Shown here: positions 13,434 through 25,379 of the stretch, piece after piece
Numbering within the stretch: position 1 is the first letter of the stretch
Layout of the letters: every line of letters begins with the position of its first letter
Source of the DNA: Zygnema cylindricum
Lineage: Eukaryota > Streptophyta > Zygnematophyceae > Zygnematales > Zygnemataceae
Reading direction: 5' to 3'
NCBI GenBank assembly: GCA_037447655.1
Contig: JBBHKE010002191.1
Location: 116,859 to 180,858 of the forward strand
Length of the DNA stretch: 64,000 bases
Made by a program: the position numbers and the translations under genes
Notes under the pieces: model-generated
Seen by the model: only the letters and a program-made list of their open reading frames with translations
Told to the model about the DNA's origin: nothing
Database searches by the model: none

Positions 13434-14630
13434 ATGCCTGATAGTTCATGGAAATGGAACACAGTGGTTAGGATGATACTTGTGCAGGAAAACACAATAG
13501 AAATTATGAGAGGAGGAAAGAGCATTCAATCTCTAGCAGTAGGAGGGGACCGATGGGGCAAGGACCGGAAGAAACCTTACAGAGGGGAAAGAGATCATTC
13601 TGGGGGACCGAGGCCTCCAAAGGGTATTTGTCACTTTTGCAAAAAGCCGGGACACTTCATTGCAGATTGTGTCAAGCTGTCGGAGTTGAGGCTCCAAGAG
13701 AACCGTGGAGGGGGTTCTTCCGGACGGAAGAAAAATGCACTTGTTGTTACTAAACTGACAGGAGAAATCGAGGATGAGTCATCTGAGGAGGACGCGGAGC
13801 TTCTCCTTGACGAGAGCCTGGTGGAGAAGGAGATCCCTTGGAGACAAAAATGTGCCCTCGGAGCAATTCGGGAAGCTCCACAAGAAGGATGGATTATCGA
13901 CTCAGGTGCATCCATACATATGTGTCGTGATAAAGAACTTTTCACTAAGCTAAGAAAGATCCCTACTGTAGAGATAAAGTATGGGGATGGGAGAGTGGTT
14001 AATATAGATCTAGTGGGATCAGTAGATCTGAAAGTCTTAGTGGAGGGTACGACTTCTATACTTACATTCTCAGATGTACTCTACATTCCTCAGCTTAGTA
14101 AAAATCTTGTCTCTACGTCTGTGTTAGATGACAAAGAGTTTGATACCTTCGCTAAAAAGGGAGTCTTTACAACTAAGTATGGGAATGAAGTTAACTTCAC
14201 GGCACATAAGGGTAGCCAAGGAATGTTTAGGCTTAACCTGAGTAATGAAAAGAAAAATGCTTACTATGTTGGTGTTCCTAAGTTGATGATTTGGCATAAA
14301 CGGTTGGGACATGTGCATTTTGATAGGTTGAGGGAAATGAAAAAGTTTGGGGTACTAGAAGGCATTCAGTTTGGGGATAATGAAATGATGGATGACTGTA
14401 GTGGCTGTGCTCAGAGAAAGGCTCAAAGACTTCCCTTTCCAAAAGTCGCCACATATAGAGGTGAGAAAGTATTAGACTTGGTCCACACAGATATTTGGGG
14501 ACCTGCAAAAGTACCGTCGGTTGGAGGAAAAAGGTTTATGATGACAATAACCGATGACTGGTCTAGATACTCTAGAGTCTATTTTTTAAAAACAAAGTCT
14601 GAAGCATCAACTTACTTCAAAGAAATATAA
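13434..14630 (+). pseudogene. Copia-1 zinc knuckle, protease, GAG-pre-integrase and integrase N-part
   Basis: A 398-codon open segment of the polyprotein. It holds a CCHC knuckle CHFCKKPGHFIADC (13629-13670), an aspartic protease motif IIDSGAS (Asp near 13899), the pre-integrase HHCC region (WHKRLGHVHFDRLREM and CSGC) and the integrase start DLVHTDIWGPAKV. An extra A near 14628 shifts the frame and ends the segment at EI-stop where the family continues. The stated start is an internal Met and not the native Gag start. Confidence 0.88.
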
Positions 14631-17064
14631 GGCTTGGAGTGAGAAGTTGCATGAAACCCCCATTAAGAGGATAAGGAGTGATAATGGGGGGGGAATATAC
14701 CTCTAACCGGTTTGAGGAATATCTGAGAGATGAGGGAGTGCAGCACCAAAAAACTGTACCATATAACCCGGAACAAAATGGGATAGCTGGGAGGTTGAAT
14801 CGAACACTAGGAGATAGCGCATGCAGTATGTTGGCAGACAAGAAAATAGGAAAGAGATATTGGGCAGAAGCAATGAACTGTGCCAACTACATTAAAAATA
14901 GAGTCCTTACCTCAGCTGTTAAGGGAGTGACACCTTATGAGAGATGGGTTTGAAGGAAACCAGATATCTCACACCTTAAAGAATTCGGTAGCCAAGTTTA
15001 CAGTCTTGACACGGATAGGAAAAATTGGAAACTAGATGCTAAGGGAAAACCTGGATACTTCGTGGGATATGATGAGGATGTTAAGGGATATAGAGTCTAT
15101 GACTTAGCGAAGAAATATTTCATTCTGGTCAAACACATAGTTGTCAAGGATGAAAGGAAGTCGTTTGATCCCTTTAAGTATACAAAGAGGATAAGAATCA
15201 GATTTGAGTCCGAAAGTGAGGAGAACTCGGTTGTTCCCGAAAAAGACATGAGTGAAACCATGATTGCAGATTCAGGGGAGATACGAGATACGGGAGACTA
15301 ACCGGAAACCTCTCCTATGGATTTCGAGGACAAAGAAGAAGCGGGAACAGAACCGGCTTCTATGGACAGGGGAGCCGATGAGACAGTGAGAAGAAACCCA
15401 AGACTTCCATCCATTCCAGCTTCTGAGTTTGAAGGAGGAAGGAGGAGCAGCAAAAGGATACAAGAAAAACAGGCCGCTCATAAGGTAACTAAGCTGTCTC
15501 ACCCAGATGAGGCTCAGTCTTACTCGGAGGCAGTGAATAGTCCAGAGAAAGAAAGATGGATTAGAGCCATAAACGATGAGATGGCTTCTATCATGGAAGC
15601 AAATACTTTTGAACTAGCGGATTGTCCTCCAGACAGAAAACCTATTGGGTGTAAATGGGTATTTAAACTAAAACTGAACCCAGATAATACCATTGAGAGA
15701 TATAAGGCTCGATTGGTAGCAAAGGGGTTCACCTAAAAGGAGGGGATTGACTATGAGGAGACCTTTGCTCCTGTTGTTTGGTTCCCCTCAGTAAGGATTC
15801 TCCTCAGTCTGGCAGCAGCGGAAGACATGGAAATACACTAGATGGACATTAAGACTGATTTTCTTAATGGTGAGTTAGAGGAAGAAATTTTCATGAGGCA
15901 ACCCGAGGGGTTCGTGGAAGAAAGAGAAGAGAGCAAAGTCTGCAGGCTCGTAAAGTCCTTATACGGACTGAAGCAGGCTCCCCGACAGTGGAATAAGAAA
16001 CTAGATGAGTTTCTCACAAATTTGGGATATATCCGGATTAGCTCTGAACATTCTATCTATATGTTTGAAGATGAGAATGGTGTCATTTTTATTGCAATTT
16101 ATGTGGATGATCTGCTTGTGTTGAGTAAGTCTTTGGAGAAGATCAGTAGACTAAATAAATATCTTAGGGGCAGATTTGATATGAAGGATTTAGGGGAGGC
16201 AAAATTTATTTTAGGGATCCAAATGTAGAGAGATAGAGGGAAGAAGATTATCAGACTTACTCAGAAAGAAGCAATAGGTAATATGCTTGAGAAATTCCAG
16301 ATGGAAAGTGCTAACAGTTGTACGACTCCCATGGACTTGAAAAAAGTAAGTGATGGGAGTGTAGAAGGAGTGATGATCTTAGACGATCAGATGAGTCCAG
16401 AGGAGAGAGAGTTCATGAAGCCTATCCCTTATAGACAGGTCGTAGGAAGCTTAATCTATTTTATGAACTGTACAGGCCAGACATAGCGGCAGCAGTTGGA
16501 GTACTCAGTAGGAGTCTTAATGATCCTACGAAGAGAGACTGGGAGGCAGCCAAGAGAGTCATGAGATATTTGGTTGGAACCAGAGAATTATGGTTGCATT
16601 TGGGAGGGGAGCACACTGATATCACCACTTGGAGTGATGCCAGTTATGGGGATGCACCTATGAGAAGATGCACTTCTGGATATGTTTTGTATGTGGGGGA
16701 AGGTGCTTGCTGTTGGAGCAGTAAGCAACAAAAGGTGGATGCTCAGTCTACTATAGAGGCTGAGTATATAGCGTGTTGTTCTGCTGTAAAAGAACTAATG
16801 TGGGTGAATTCATTGTAACAAGAACTTTGATTTATGATGGAGGGATTGCATGAAATATTTTGCGATAATCAAGCTGCAATTGCAATTGCAGCCAATCCAA
16901 AACACCATTTCAAAGCAAAACATATGGACATAAGATTAAGCTTCGTAAGAGAAAAAGTTGAAAATAAAATTTTAAATCTTGTGTATAGAACTGATGAAGA
17001 AATGGTGGCTGACATGATGACCAAACCTGCGCCCTCTCCTAAATTAAAATATTGTCGAGAATAA
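14631..17064 (+). pseudogene. Copia-1 integrase core, reverse transcriptase and RNase H, broken
   Basis: An 8-G run at 14686-14693 (seven expected for SDNGGEYTS) causes a second frameshift. The integrase core continues with EEYLRDEGVQHQKTVPYNPE. The RT contains KWVFKLKLNPDNTIERYKAR, YGLKQAPRQW and the catalytic YVDD at 16100-16111. RNase H follows with WSDASYGDAP and IEAEYIACC, then the tail IFCDNQAAIAIA and HMDIRLSFVREK. In-frame stops lie near 14952, 15299, 15734, 15839, 16226 and 16816. There is a further frame change near 16480, before the RPDIAAAVGVLSR sequence. The element cannot move on its own. Confidence 0.92.
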
Positions 17065-17110
17065 TGCGGGTTGAAAGAAAAATTAAAATTAGACTAGAAA
17101 ATAAAGGTAG

Positions 17111-18150
17111 TGTTGAAATTAATAGATTTCTAAAGTATTTTCTAGGTTTAATATGTTAGTATAAAAGAAAAGAAAAAGGACCGACAACCTGCCTCCACTT
17201 CTTCTCTCTAGCCCCCATACTTGTTGTAGTCACTGAAGGATAGAGAGGGTGGTTGATCCATGGCTGCCTTAGTTCAACAGGCAGTTATTTTTAGTAGGCT
17301 ACTAAAAATATACTTGACGGACCCGGGATTTGAACCCGGTACCTTCGGTTTGTCAAGTTGGCCGACAGCAGTCAGCTTTATCCTATTAGACTAGGACCAA
17401 TGCTAAATGCTATAGTATGTGATAAATATATATATATATATATAAGTAGGAACAAATCCATTTAACTAAAACTGTATACGGCTTGCATAGATACAGTTTT
17501 ATAAAAGTATGAAGTACGACACTATTTCAAAACGAATACCACCCATTTTGTTTCGACAGCGAAACAAATGTCGCGCAAATTTTATAACGGGTAAGATTGC
17601 GTCTCGCTGCAAATCCAATGGCGCACATCATCGTCGAAATCCCGTTGTGGTCACTTTGGCGTTTTGTGACGTGGCATGACCCGGAGCCACGTGGAGAGAT
17701 GACATTCGGTCATAGGAATTCCGAGGAATGTACGGACGAGTGAAAAGTAGACACGCGTCCGCTTAATAGCCTTGTCGTACATAGGTCGTACAAAAGGTAC
17801 ACCAGCAGTAGTACTTTTTCGTACGGTACAGTAATCTGATTGGTCCGTACTTCAATACATAGAAGTTATTAGAGAGAATCAAGACTTAGAAAATTTTGGT
17901 AGGTAGTCACCTTTCCCTTTGAGAGTTTGTCCAAATTGGCATTTTTACTGCCTCATAACTTATCGGCTGGTTGGCCGTTTTCAGTGATTCTTTTTGCTAC
18001 AAAGTCAGAGGAGTCCACGCTGCACAGTGGTGCAGTCAAATTGTCAGTTTGCCTTCTTAGGCAGCAGTGGTTGTGGCTTGAAGTGGGTTAGGTAAATATT
18101 ATCTAGAGGCTTCATGTATTCTGTAGTCTAATGGAGGACACAGAATTGCA
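17111..18150 (+). repeat. Copia-1 3' LTR
   Basis: TGTTGAAATT...GAATTGCA, 1040 bp, preceded by a purine-rich AGAAAATAAAGGTAG tract that would act as the polypurine tract. A TA run lies at 17428-17443. Confidence 0.93.
17315..17399 (-). other. tRNA-like segment inside the 3' LTR (antisense)
   Basis: The minus strand gives TAGTCTAATAGGATA (A-box-like) and CCGGGTTCAAATCCCGG, a perfect 5-bp T-stem with a canonical 7-nt T-loop and B box. Acceptor and anticodon stems do not pair convincingly, so this is a tRNA-derived or tRNA-mimicking element and not a working tRNA gene. Confidence 0.55.
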
Positions 18151-18300
18151 GTGTTAAGTATGCACTTTATACGGTGTTTCCTAAAATATGTCAAATTATT
18201 ATGTCAATATCACGTGATAGTTTGTAATTATTGGCTTACTCATATATCGTACATGTTTTCACAAATATATTATATTATTATGTCAATGGCATGCGACATG

Positions 18301-18795
18301 TACACCGTGAATCGCTATTAGCGTTCATGACTTTAAATGAGGTACCCCGTTTTTTTAGGCAAATTCCCAAATATAATTAATCATTCTAAATGTTTTTGAA
18401 CGTTATTTGAGGTAGCCCACCTAATAGGGTTCATAACTGTGATATGGTGCCTTTCTAAGTACTGTGGTGTACGGACTGTCAAATCCTTATTATTTTGTAC
18501 TTTTTCAAGTAAAAAAGTACAAAAACAATATTTACGCTGGCGCACGCGCATGTAAATGTGCTCTCGAAAAAATGACGCGGATGTCACAAAAACGGGACGA
18601 CGTACGATTTTATCAATTTGGTACATGCACATATTTTTGTGGGAATATATTATGCGCCAACAATTGTGTTAAAGGAATTTAAAATTTAGACTTAATGATA
18701 AATTATTATAAATATTTTTTTGGAAAAAACTGAAATTCCCAATTAACGTAAATAACGCTAATTGTTTCATTACGCTAATAGTGATTCAAGGTGTA
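18301..18795. mobile_element. TA-flanked MITE, family M1 (about 495 bp)
   Basis: Left end TACACCGTGAATCGCTATTAG and right end CTAATAGTGATTCAAGGTGTA. It carries only non-coding internal sequence. Confidence 0.85.
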
Positions 18796-18967
18796 GTAAT
18801 TTTTAGTTAATAAATCAGCAAAAATCAAATTATTACGTAAATTATCCACGACAAATCCTAATTATTAGCTTCCTCACATGTTTCAAACAATAAATTGATA
18901 AATTCAATTGCTATTTAACTTAGAGAAACTTGACCACAATTCAAACAAAACCTAGTCATACACCAAA

Positions 18968-20295
18968 ATGGAGAAAAGCATTTTCGCTTCTCTTAAAACT
19001 AGAATCCAAAACGAACTTCGAAAATTAAAAAATGCAAAAAATTGCTTAGTATTACCTAGAGAAAGAAAGCAAGGCCACTTCAAGTTGTTGGAAATTTTTT
19101 GTACATGTCTATGAAACTAAAACATCAAACAAATACATAGTAAAGGGGGGAGGTTTTGTGGCTTGTAATACATGTTTCTATAGTTTATCAATGCAAGTCA
19201 ACAAACGGTACTTCAACAATTAACACTCACACATGTTCAGCTTTGGTCGACACGGATAATTTAGCGGACTACTTCGTAAGTTTCTTTCAAAAACAAAAGC
19301 GAAAACGAGTGACCGAAAAAAAATTGCGAAAATGGTGGCGTTGGTGTATTGCGAGGACCTTCGACCATTTTTGATGGTCGACAGTTCAGGTATGATTTAT
19401 TTTGAATTCCATTTAGGATGGCTTTAATGTATATGTCATTATAACTTGTTTTGTTAAGAAAATAACATTCTTGAGCTTCATCACTATTTTTCATCTATAA
19501 TTTATATTCGTACGCTTATTTTTATTTTTTTATTATTATTTGGTTTGTCATGATGTTGTGTTGGTATAAACCTTATTTATTGACCATGGTTAGTAACTGT
19601 ATGATATTTTTTTTTCTTTTTTTTTGTTCCCAGGTTTTCAAGCATTTTGTCAAGCATTATTTGATGTTGGTGTTTCGTCTAACAAATGTGTTGACATCGA
19701 CCAGCAACTCCCGTGCGTCAATAGCGTAAAACACTACATTATATCTTCTGCGAAAGGTATTCGTAGTTTGATCATCCCAAAACTTAAAAAAAATATCAAT
19801 AACAATATTTTGTCGTATTTACCACCAATCTTTGGACCAAAACAATAAAAAAAACCTCATTCATGTTAGTAACTGCTCATTTTATTGATAAATAATTTAA
19901 ACTTCATGCACGGACGCTTGAATTCAATCATTTTTCGGAGGAAAAACATACCGAGAGCGATGACAAATATGAGATTTTTATTACAACCGACAAAAAAACG
20001 CTCGTTAGTGACGAATTTAAACGTTATTTTGATTTAAAATTAACCAACGACGAAAGATTAAATTTAACATACTTGAATGGTTGAAAAAAAAAATGTACGT
20101 GCGAAAGATGGAGGATTTCCTATTCTAGCCGGTGTTGCTAGATCTATTCTAGCTATTCATACTTCTAGCTCCATGCCCGAATGTAATTTTCAAAAAACCG
20201 AGAACACGATAACAAAGAAGAGGAGCTCACTAGCGCCTTCAATTGTTAATGATCTTTTGTGTGTTAGATCCAACAGAGATCTTTTAAATGCATAG
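18968..20295 (+). pseudogene. hAT transposase copy 1, broken
   Basis: Begins MEKSIFASLKTRIQN. A BED-type zinc-finger region follows (YQCKSTNGTSTINTHTC, about 19190-19235), then DLRPFLMVDSSG. A likely spliceosomal intron lies at 19390-19633 (GTATGA...TTCCCAG) and splices in frame to GFQAFCQALFDVGVSSNKC. The C-terminal hAT dimerisation region is at 20077-20295 (GGFPILAGVARSILAIHTSS and ITKKRSSLAPSIV). The central catalytic part is missing and frames shift several times. No terminal inverted repeats were confirmed. Confidence 0.85.
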
Positions 20296-21104
20296 TTTTT
20301 TGGTTTGTTTTGTTTCTAATTATTGTTGTTTTTTTAGTATTAGTTACATATATTTTTTTATTTGATTTTTTTTTGTATTTCACAATTCTTCTAGCGTTTA
20401 TCTTTTTTTTCTTAAACCGGAATGCTTATTTTTACCAAATTGCTAAAGCGCACTATTTATTCCACATTTAGATTAATAGATTTTGTGTAGTTTTTAAGTT
20501 TGAGGTTGATAATTTGTATAATAAAGTCGAAAATAGGACAAGGTTGTGATTTGATTACTTCTATATTTGATACTACAAAATATTTTTTGTTTTTTTTGCT
20601 CATCACAATGTGTTTTTTGTTAGTTGATTTTCTATGTGAAAAACTATGATTTTTTTTTAAACCTACATAATTAAAACTTTACTTTTTTTGCATAATTCAT
20701 AACATAGTATCGTAGTCGAAAGAAAAACCGTCCAAAAATTGTACCGAAAAAATTAAATTTGCGAGAGAATAAACATTAATATAAGAATTTAAACATTAAT
20801 ATAAGAGTTACACGCAAAATTAGGAACAAATCTCTTGGAGGAGGTGACTGTCGAGGAAAAATAATATTCGTAAAGGGAGATTTAAAAAAGACAAAATAGT
20901 AAAAAGAAGAGGTACACGAGCTATTTTTTTGCAAAAGAAGATGTACCACTATACCACTCATTTTTATTAGTGTTAATAAGTTGCTACTACTTATAGCCAG
21001 AAATAACAAAATATAGTTAACAACATTATTTAAAGACGTGGACTATAACCTGCCACGTCTCTTTGCATTAAATAGTATTATCAATCGTAATTTTCCATTA
21101 ACAT
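20296..21104. other. AT-rich DNA between hAT copy 1 and MITE; no gene
   Basis: T-rich stretches and no recognisable frame. The counterpart in unit B is 28244-28960, with noticeable base changes and small deletions. This places it in the older, diverged part of the duplication. Confidence 0.6.
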
Positions 21105-21659
21105 TACACCGCGAATCGTAATTAACATTATTAACGCTAATTCCGTCACCACGAATTTTGACCCAAAAACCTTAAATAGAATAAATAACTCTAAATTTTT
21201 TCTTTATATTATTTAAGGTACTTTTTGAATCAGCGTTATTAACTCTAGTATAGTGACGTTTTAAATAGCGTGGCTTACGATCGGTGTCTAGCTGTACAAA
21301 ATTGTAGCGTATTAACGAAAAAAGTACAAGAAATGATTTAATACATGCCTTTATGATGTAACCGCGTTTTCACAAGCCGCGTGGTGTAAACGCCATAATT
21401 ACGTGAAATTGTTCGTTTTGACAAAATGCGTTTTCACAAACCGCGTAGTGCAAACGTCATAATGATGTGAAATTGTACGTTTTTAAGATTCTTTATGTGT
21501 ACCTAAAAGATATTAAAAGCGGATACTTATTACGGACCGAAACCCAAATTACAGTTACTGATAAACTAGAGTAATTTTTTTTTGTTGAAAAAACAAAAAA
21601 TATAAATTAGTATGGATAACATTAATTATTTATTTACGATAATAACGATTCACGGTGTA
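21105..21659. mobile_element. TA-flanked MITE, family M1 (unit A)
   Basis: TACACCGCGAATCGTAATTA at the left and AATAACGATTCACGGTGTA at the right. The corresponding copy in unit B is 28961-29515. Identity between the units rises sharply inside this element. Confidence 0.85.
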
Positions 21660-22790
21660 ATAAATGCTTAACGGTAATAACAACGAGCGCTGTAATCTTG
21701 TATTTTTCGGTTACGAGCAGGTACAGTTAGTCGCGAAAAATCGAGTTTCGGTTAACTTTTATTTTCGTCAACGACGGTCGGTTAACGGTTAACAATTTTG
21801 GAGCGTGACATAACCCGGTCGGGCGTGGGTTACTCAGATTTGGAAAAAAAAACATTCGGTTTCGGTTATGTATAATTTTGACTTTTGCGACCTTTGTCGG
21901 CACTGTAGTTCGGTATTACGGAAAGGTGGCGAAAATGATTGTTGTTTTTTTGTGTTAGGCCTCTTCTCCACCAGGCGTCGACAATAATCGTACGGATACG
22001 TTTACTGGCAATAATATTTCGTTCACTTCTCCATCAGGTTGTGTCAGCAACGAATCTATCGCATACGTGCTTTCTTTCGATTGGATGCACGTAGGTTTCT
22101 GATATGACAGCGAGCATTGTCAAAGATTCCAAATGCAATATACCTGAACTAGTATCCGTACAACCAGCCGCAAAATGTACAATTTGTAGGTTCGTGTTTG
22201 TCGTTTTACTAAGGGTTACATATTACTTTTTGATGTACAAACATACACTAATTTACCGTTGGTACGTTCGTGTTTCATCGATGTACCAATTGTCTTTGGA
22301 TGGTGTTGGATGGTGGAGGAGGCGTCACGACACAATCTTTAACACAGATCTTTTGGTGGTTTCGTTGGATTTGATTCCTGCCTGTCCGAAGGCGCGTGGC
22401 TTAGGTCCGAAGGCGACTGGCGTATGCCACATGTAAGGTTTTATCTAACAGCCATCGTTGGATCTTACGTGACCACACGTTGTAAATATTTTACACGTCC
22501 TACACTCTGGATAAGATGACCGCTTGCTTCAAAAACACATAATCGGACGGTCAAAATTGTCGTCCAAAAGTTTGGAGATCTTGACGAATCTGTAGTAATC
22601 ATGTTTTATAAAAATAAAAAAAGTACGGCCTTGTACGAAATGTACTTTTTCCAATAATGAACCTCACTTTTCGCTTGGAGGTTCACCTTTATTAGTGTTA
22701 CCCTTTATTTGTATTTTTTTAGCTTTCAGTTTTTGATATTTACTTTTGATTATTGTAGTGCTTGTTATGCTTGAAGTATGTAAGGGTACG
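21660..22790. other. Intergenic, duplicated; no gene recognised
   Basis: Contains the repeated words CGGTTAACGGTTAAC and paired sequences TCTCCACCAGGCG / TCTCCATCAGG. A 110-codon frame (22104-22436) has no recognisable domain and is identical in unit B only because the DNA is duplicated. Confidence 0.45.
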
Positions 22791-22793
22791 TCC

Positions 22794-23761
22794 CCATGTA
22801 TTAAAGTATCGACTTTATCCTGTCGTTTTCACCCAAAACGCAGTTCCGTACGAGAAAAACTTTAGCCGTATAAGAAAATCAATTCTTTAAAAGTACAGCA
22901 AACGTCAAGTCGATACTTTGAATGTACTTCATGTTTGTCGTCAAGTTAACGAATTTTGGCGTTTTCCTTTTTTCGACCCCCGGGCAAGAGAATACAGCCT
23001 GTCAAAAAACTTCATAAAAAATCACCTCGCGACCTGATTTCAGGGAAAGTACCGCCCAAACAACGAATGAAAAACGGTCCACGCACGCGCCACACGAGTG
23101 GTAAAATTTTAGGACGAGGGAGAGCACTCGCTATTTTTCTCCCTATCCGTCACGTGCATGTACGGAAAAGACGAGCATGTACGGAAAAAAATCTGCAGGG
23201 GTCTTCGGACCTCCACTTTCCTTCATGGTACCTTTGCATAATTTTGCGCCGTCGTCGCTTCTCCCCTCTCCCTCTCACACTATCGCTTTTATCTCTCACT
23301 TTTTAGAATGAGGCACGACATTGTTGGTATTAAATGAAAGATATTTAAAAAATAATTCTTTTGACTACCTTTATGTATATTTTTATGGCAAGTCAATTGA
23401 GGAAAAGTCGGAAAAACGAAATCGGATAGCCATGGCAGAAAGTTCTTGAATTTTGTGACGTCGACGTTGTCACAAGTGAGCACGGCGTCACAATGTCACA
23501 AAACCCTAAACAATCTGCCATGTCACAAAATTAGAAAAATCTAGACGTCTACAACCGTCGCTGTTTTTGTTGGCGTCACCGATTGTCGGAAGTTTAGTAG
23601 TCGTCTTCATCCGTCAGAAAGTTGTACTTACGTCTACAACCGTCACATTTCAAAGTTCCGATTTCATTTTCGCACATAGGGACGCTTTTCAAAGTAGTAC
23701 GGAACACTTAACTACAGTCCAAAATATTTTTTCAAAGTATCGCTTACATGGGGACGTACCC
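22794..23761 (+). mobile_element. MITE family M2 (968 bp), TAA target duplication (unit A)
   Basis: Inverted ends GGGTACGTCCCCATGTA and TACATGGGGACGTACCC, bounded by TAA at 22791-22793 and 23762-23764. A PIF/Harbinger-like origin is inferred from the 3-bp TWA duplication and G-rich TIR. The internal 116-codon frame has no recognisable domain. A relative in opposite orientation is at 43274-45636. Confidence 0.88.
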
Positions 23762-23780
23762 TAAGGATTTTAATCTCTTA

Positions 23781-24514
23781 GGGTGAAGTTCCATCAGGCG
23801 AAAAGTGGCGTAGTTTACAGACATCGGCGACTCTCCGTACCAAATCGTACCGCCTATTTTGTTTTTATACGAAAAACAACATTACAGAGAAACTTGCCGA
23901 TACTCTCCGAAGGTCTTGGAGGTAATACTGGCCGTCGGATGTTCATTCGCGAGGATTTCGCTTCACTTTTTTCTGTAACTGTCAAACCACCTCGAGAAAA
24001 AAAAAAAAAGAGAGGAAAAAAAAATCGTGACACGCTAAACGATTAAGATACGTGTCATGATGGAAAACCAACGAAAAATCTTAAGATTTGCACATGACAC
24101 GCGCTTTCCAAAATACAAGCGAAAATAAAAACGAAATTTCGTAACATTTCTTCGTCACGCTATTTTCGGTAACTTTTGTTCGTCACACTATTTCTCTCAA
24201 AGGACTTTCGTTATGTTCGAAAACAGAAGTCCTAAAAAATGAGTTGGCGTACAGACTGGCGTCTGCAAAAAGTATAAAAGTTATGTCGTATGATTACTTC
24301 GTAGTTCGTACGCAGGTACATGGTACGCAAGTGAAGATTGAGGTAAGTTTGTAGGTGCTAAAAATCTGAAAGATATTCACTATGGGATCGTAACTTGCGT
24401 GGCGCCAGTTAATTTATAACACGTGGTTTACAGACTCTTCGTCATGGAACTTCAATCGACCCGGTCTGTAGAGTTGGCCGTACGATTACAGAAACGTATG
24501 ATGGAACTTCACCT
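23781..24514 (+). mobile_element. MITE family M3 (734 bp), TTA target duplication (unit A)
   Basis: GGGTGAAGTTCCATCAG at the left and TGATGGAACTTCACCT at the right, with TTA at 23778-23780 and 24515-24517. Same family as 7874-8603, opposite orientation. Only 16 bases separate its TTA from the end of the preceding M2 element's TAA. Confidence 0.83.
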
Positions 24515-24872
24515 TTACCCAATGGTCGTCAACATTTTTGCTTTTCACGTGCTTTGCGCCTGGAAGAAATATATTTTATTTCCAAAAACGCGATGGAACG
24601 CGATGGATGCTTTGCGCCTGGGGGAGATGTCCACGTCATGTTGTGTTACTCTATCTTGCATGAATCCCCAGATTCCAAAAGTGGACGCATACACCGGCTC
24701 TCTTCGACCTGATTCAATGTCGACAATGATAGTGATGTTACCGTACCAAAACGGCCGTAAGTGACTCTAAATACACTGGTCCTGGACTCTTTTCATCCAC
24801 TTCCGATCTTGATACAGTATCCAGCCGATTGTCGTCGACCATCGAATGAGCATCTGTGTCGGACACATGCAG

Positions 24873-24879
24873 TATAAAA
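24873..24879 (+). promoter_or_regulatory. TATA box of the duplicated (orphan) promoter
   Basis: TATAAAA lies about 30 bases before CTACTCAGACTG, a plausible initiator, and 77 bases before the 5'UTR exon donor at 24956. Identical to 32770-32776 in unit B. Confidence 0.65.
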
Positions 24880-24902
24880 CGCAGGAATTTCATTGCTACT
24901 CA

Positions 24903-25379
24903 GACTGTCGCTCTCCGCAAACTCTGTGTTTCTCTTCCCTCCTGATTCAATCAAGGTGAGTTGCGTTTCTTACAGGGAAATTATACGCGAGCTGTTACTG
25001 TCGATACTGGTAGTGATGAAAGTATGGTACAGACAACGAAAATTTGCTGGAGAAAAATACAATAATAGTGCCTGTGTAATTACCTTTTTACATGTAATTA
25101 CCTTTTTACATGTTAACGTACAGGCAAATTTTGACGTTGCTGGCCAGTATTATCGCCTGTTAGAGCCTGTATCGCCTACATAATTATCCTACTAGCTGCC
25201 ACGTGTCCATCGACAAAGTGCCACAGTCCAGCAAGAACGTCACTGACACTGTCACGTGCCACTGCAGGTGGTCGGCAAGATGAGCTGCTGTAAGTCGGGT
25301 GGTCCAGGCTATGGAAGTCCACTGGAAGCCATGAGTGGACCTCGAGAGAAGCTGATGTATACGACAGCTGTCTATTCAG
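24903..25379 (+). pseudogene. Orphan 5'UTR exon and first coding exon of the selenium-binding protein gene
   Basis: The 5'UTR exon (about 24903-24955, donor AAG|GTGAGT) is followed by a 312-bp intron. The first coding exon is 25268-25379 with ATG at 25280. The 33 codons plus one base encode the same start as the intact gene: [18 protein letters not shown] then [15 protein letters not shown]. The donor CAG|GTGGTC is preserved. The next exon is absent here; downstream lies a hAT transposase. Splicing from this donor to the real exon at 34850 would give the same protein. Splicing to 33201 would shift frame into a stop. So it may be an alternative promoter or a dead fragment. Confidence 0.85.
25075..25110. 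repeat. 18-bp repeat, two units
   Basis: TGTAATTACCTTTTTACA twice in tandem within the 5'UTR intron. Unit B has four units at 32972-33043. Confidence 0.95.

Larger units (their letters stand above)
11740..18150 (+). mobile_element. Copia-1: full-length, decayed Ty1/Copia LTR retrotransposon
   Basis: Two LTRs of about 1.04 kb (TGTTGAAATT...CA) flank a primer-binding site, then gag, protease, integrase, reverse transcriptase and RNase H in Copia order. The coding part is broken by several stops and frameshifts. The flanking 5-mers (AATGG at the left, GTGTT at the right) do not match, so the original target duplication is lost or the ends recombined. Confidence 0.95.

Noticed and set aside
17315-17399. 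A genuine tRNA gene on the minus strand
   Set aside because: The T-arm is good, but acceptor and anticodon stems do not pair and there is no clear anticodon loop; kept only as a tRNA-like element.
22104-22436. 110-codon frame conserved at 29960-30292
   Set aside because: Identity is expected because the whole segment is duplicated; it does not show selection, and no domain is visible.
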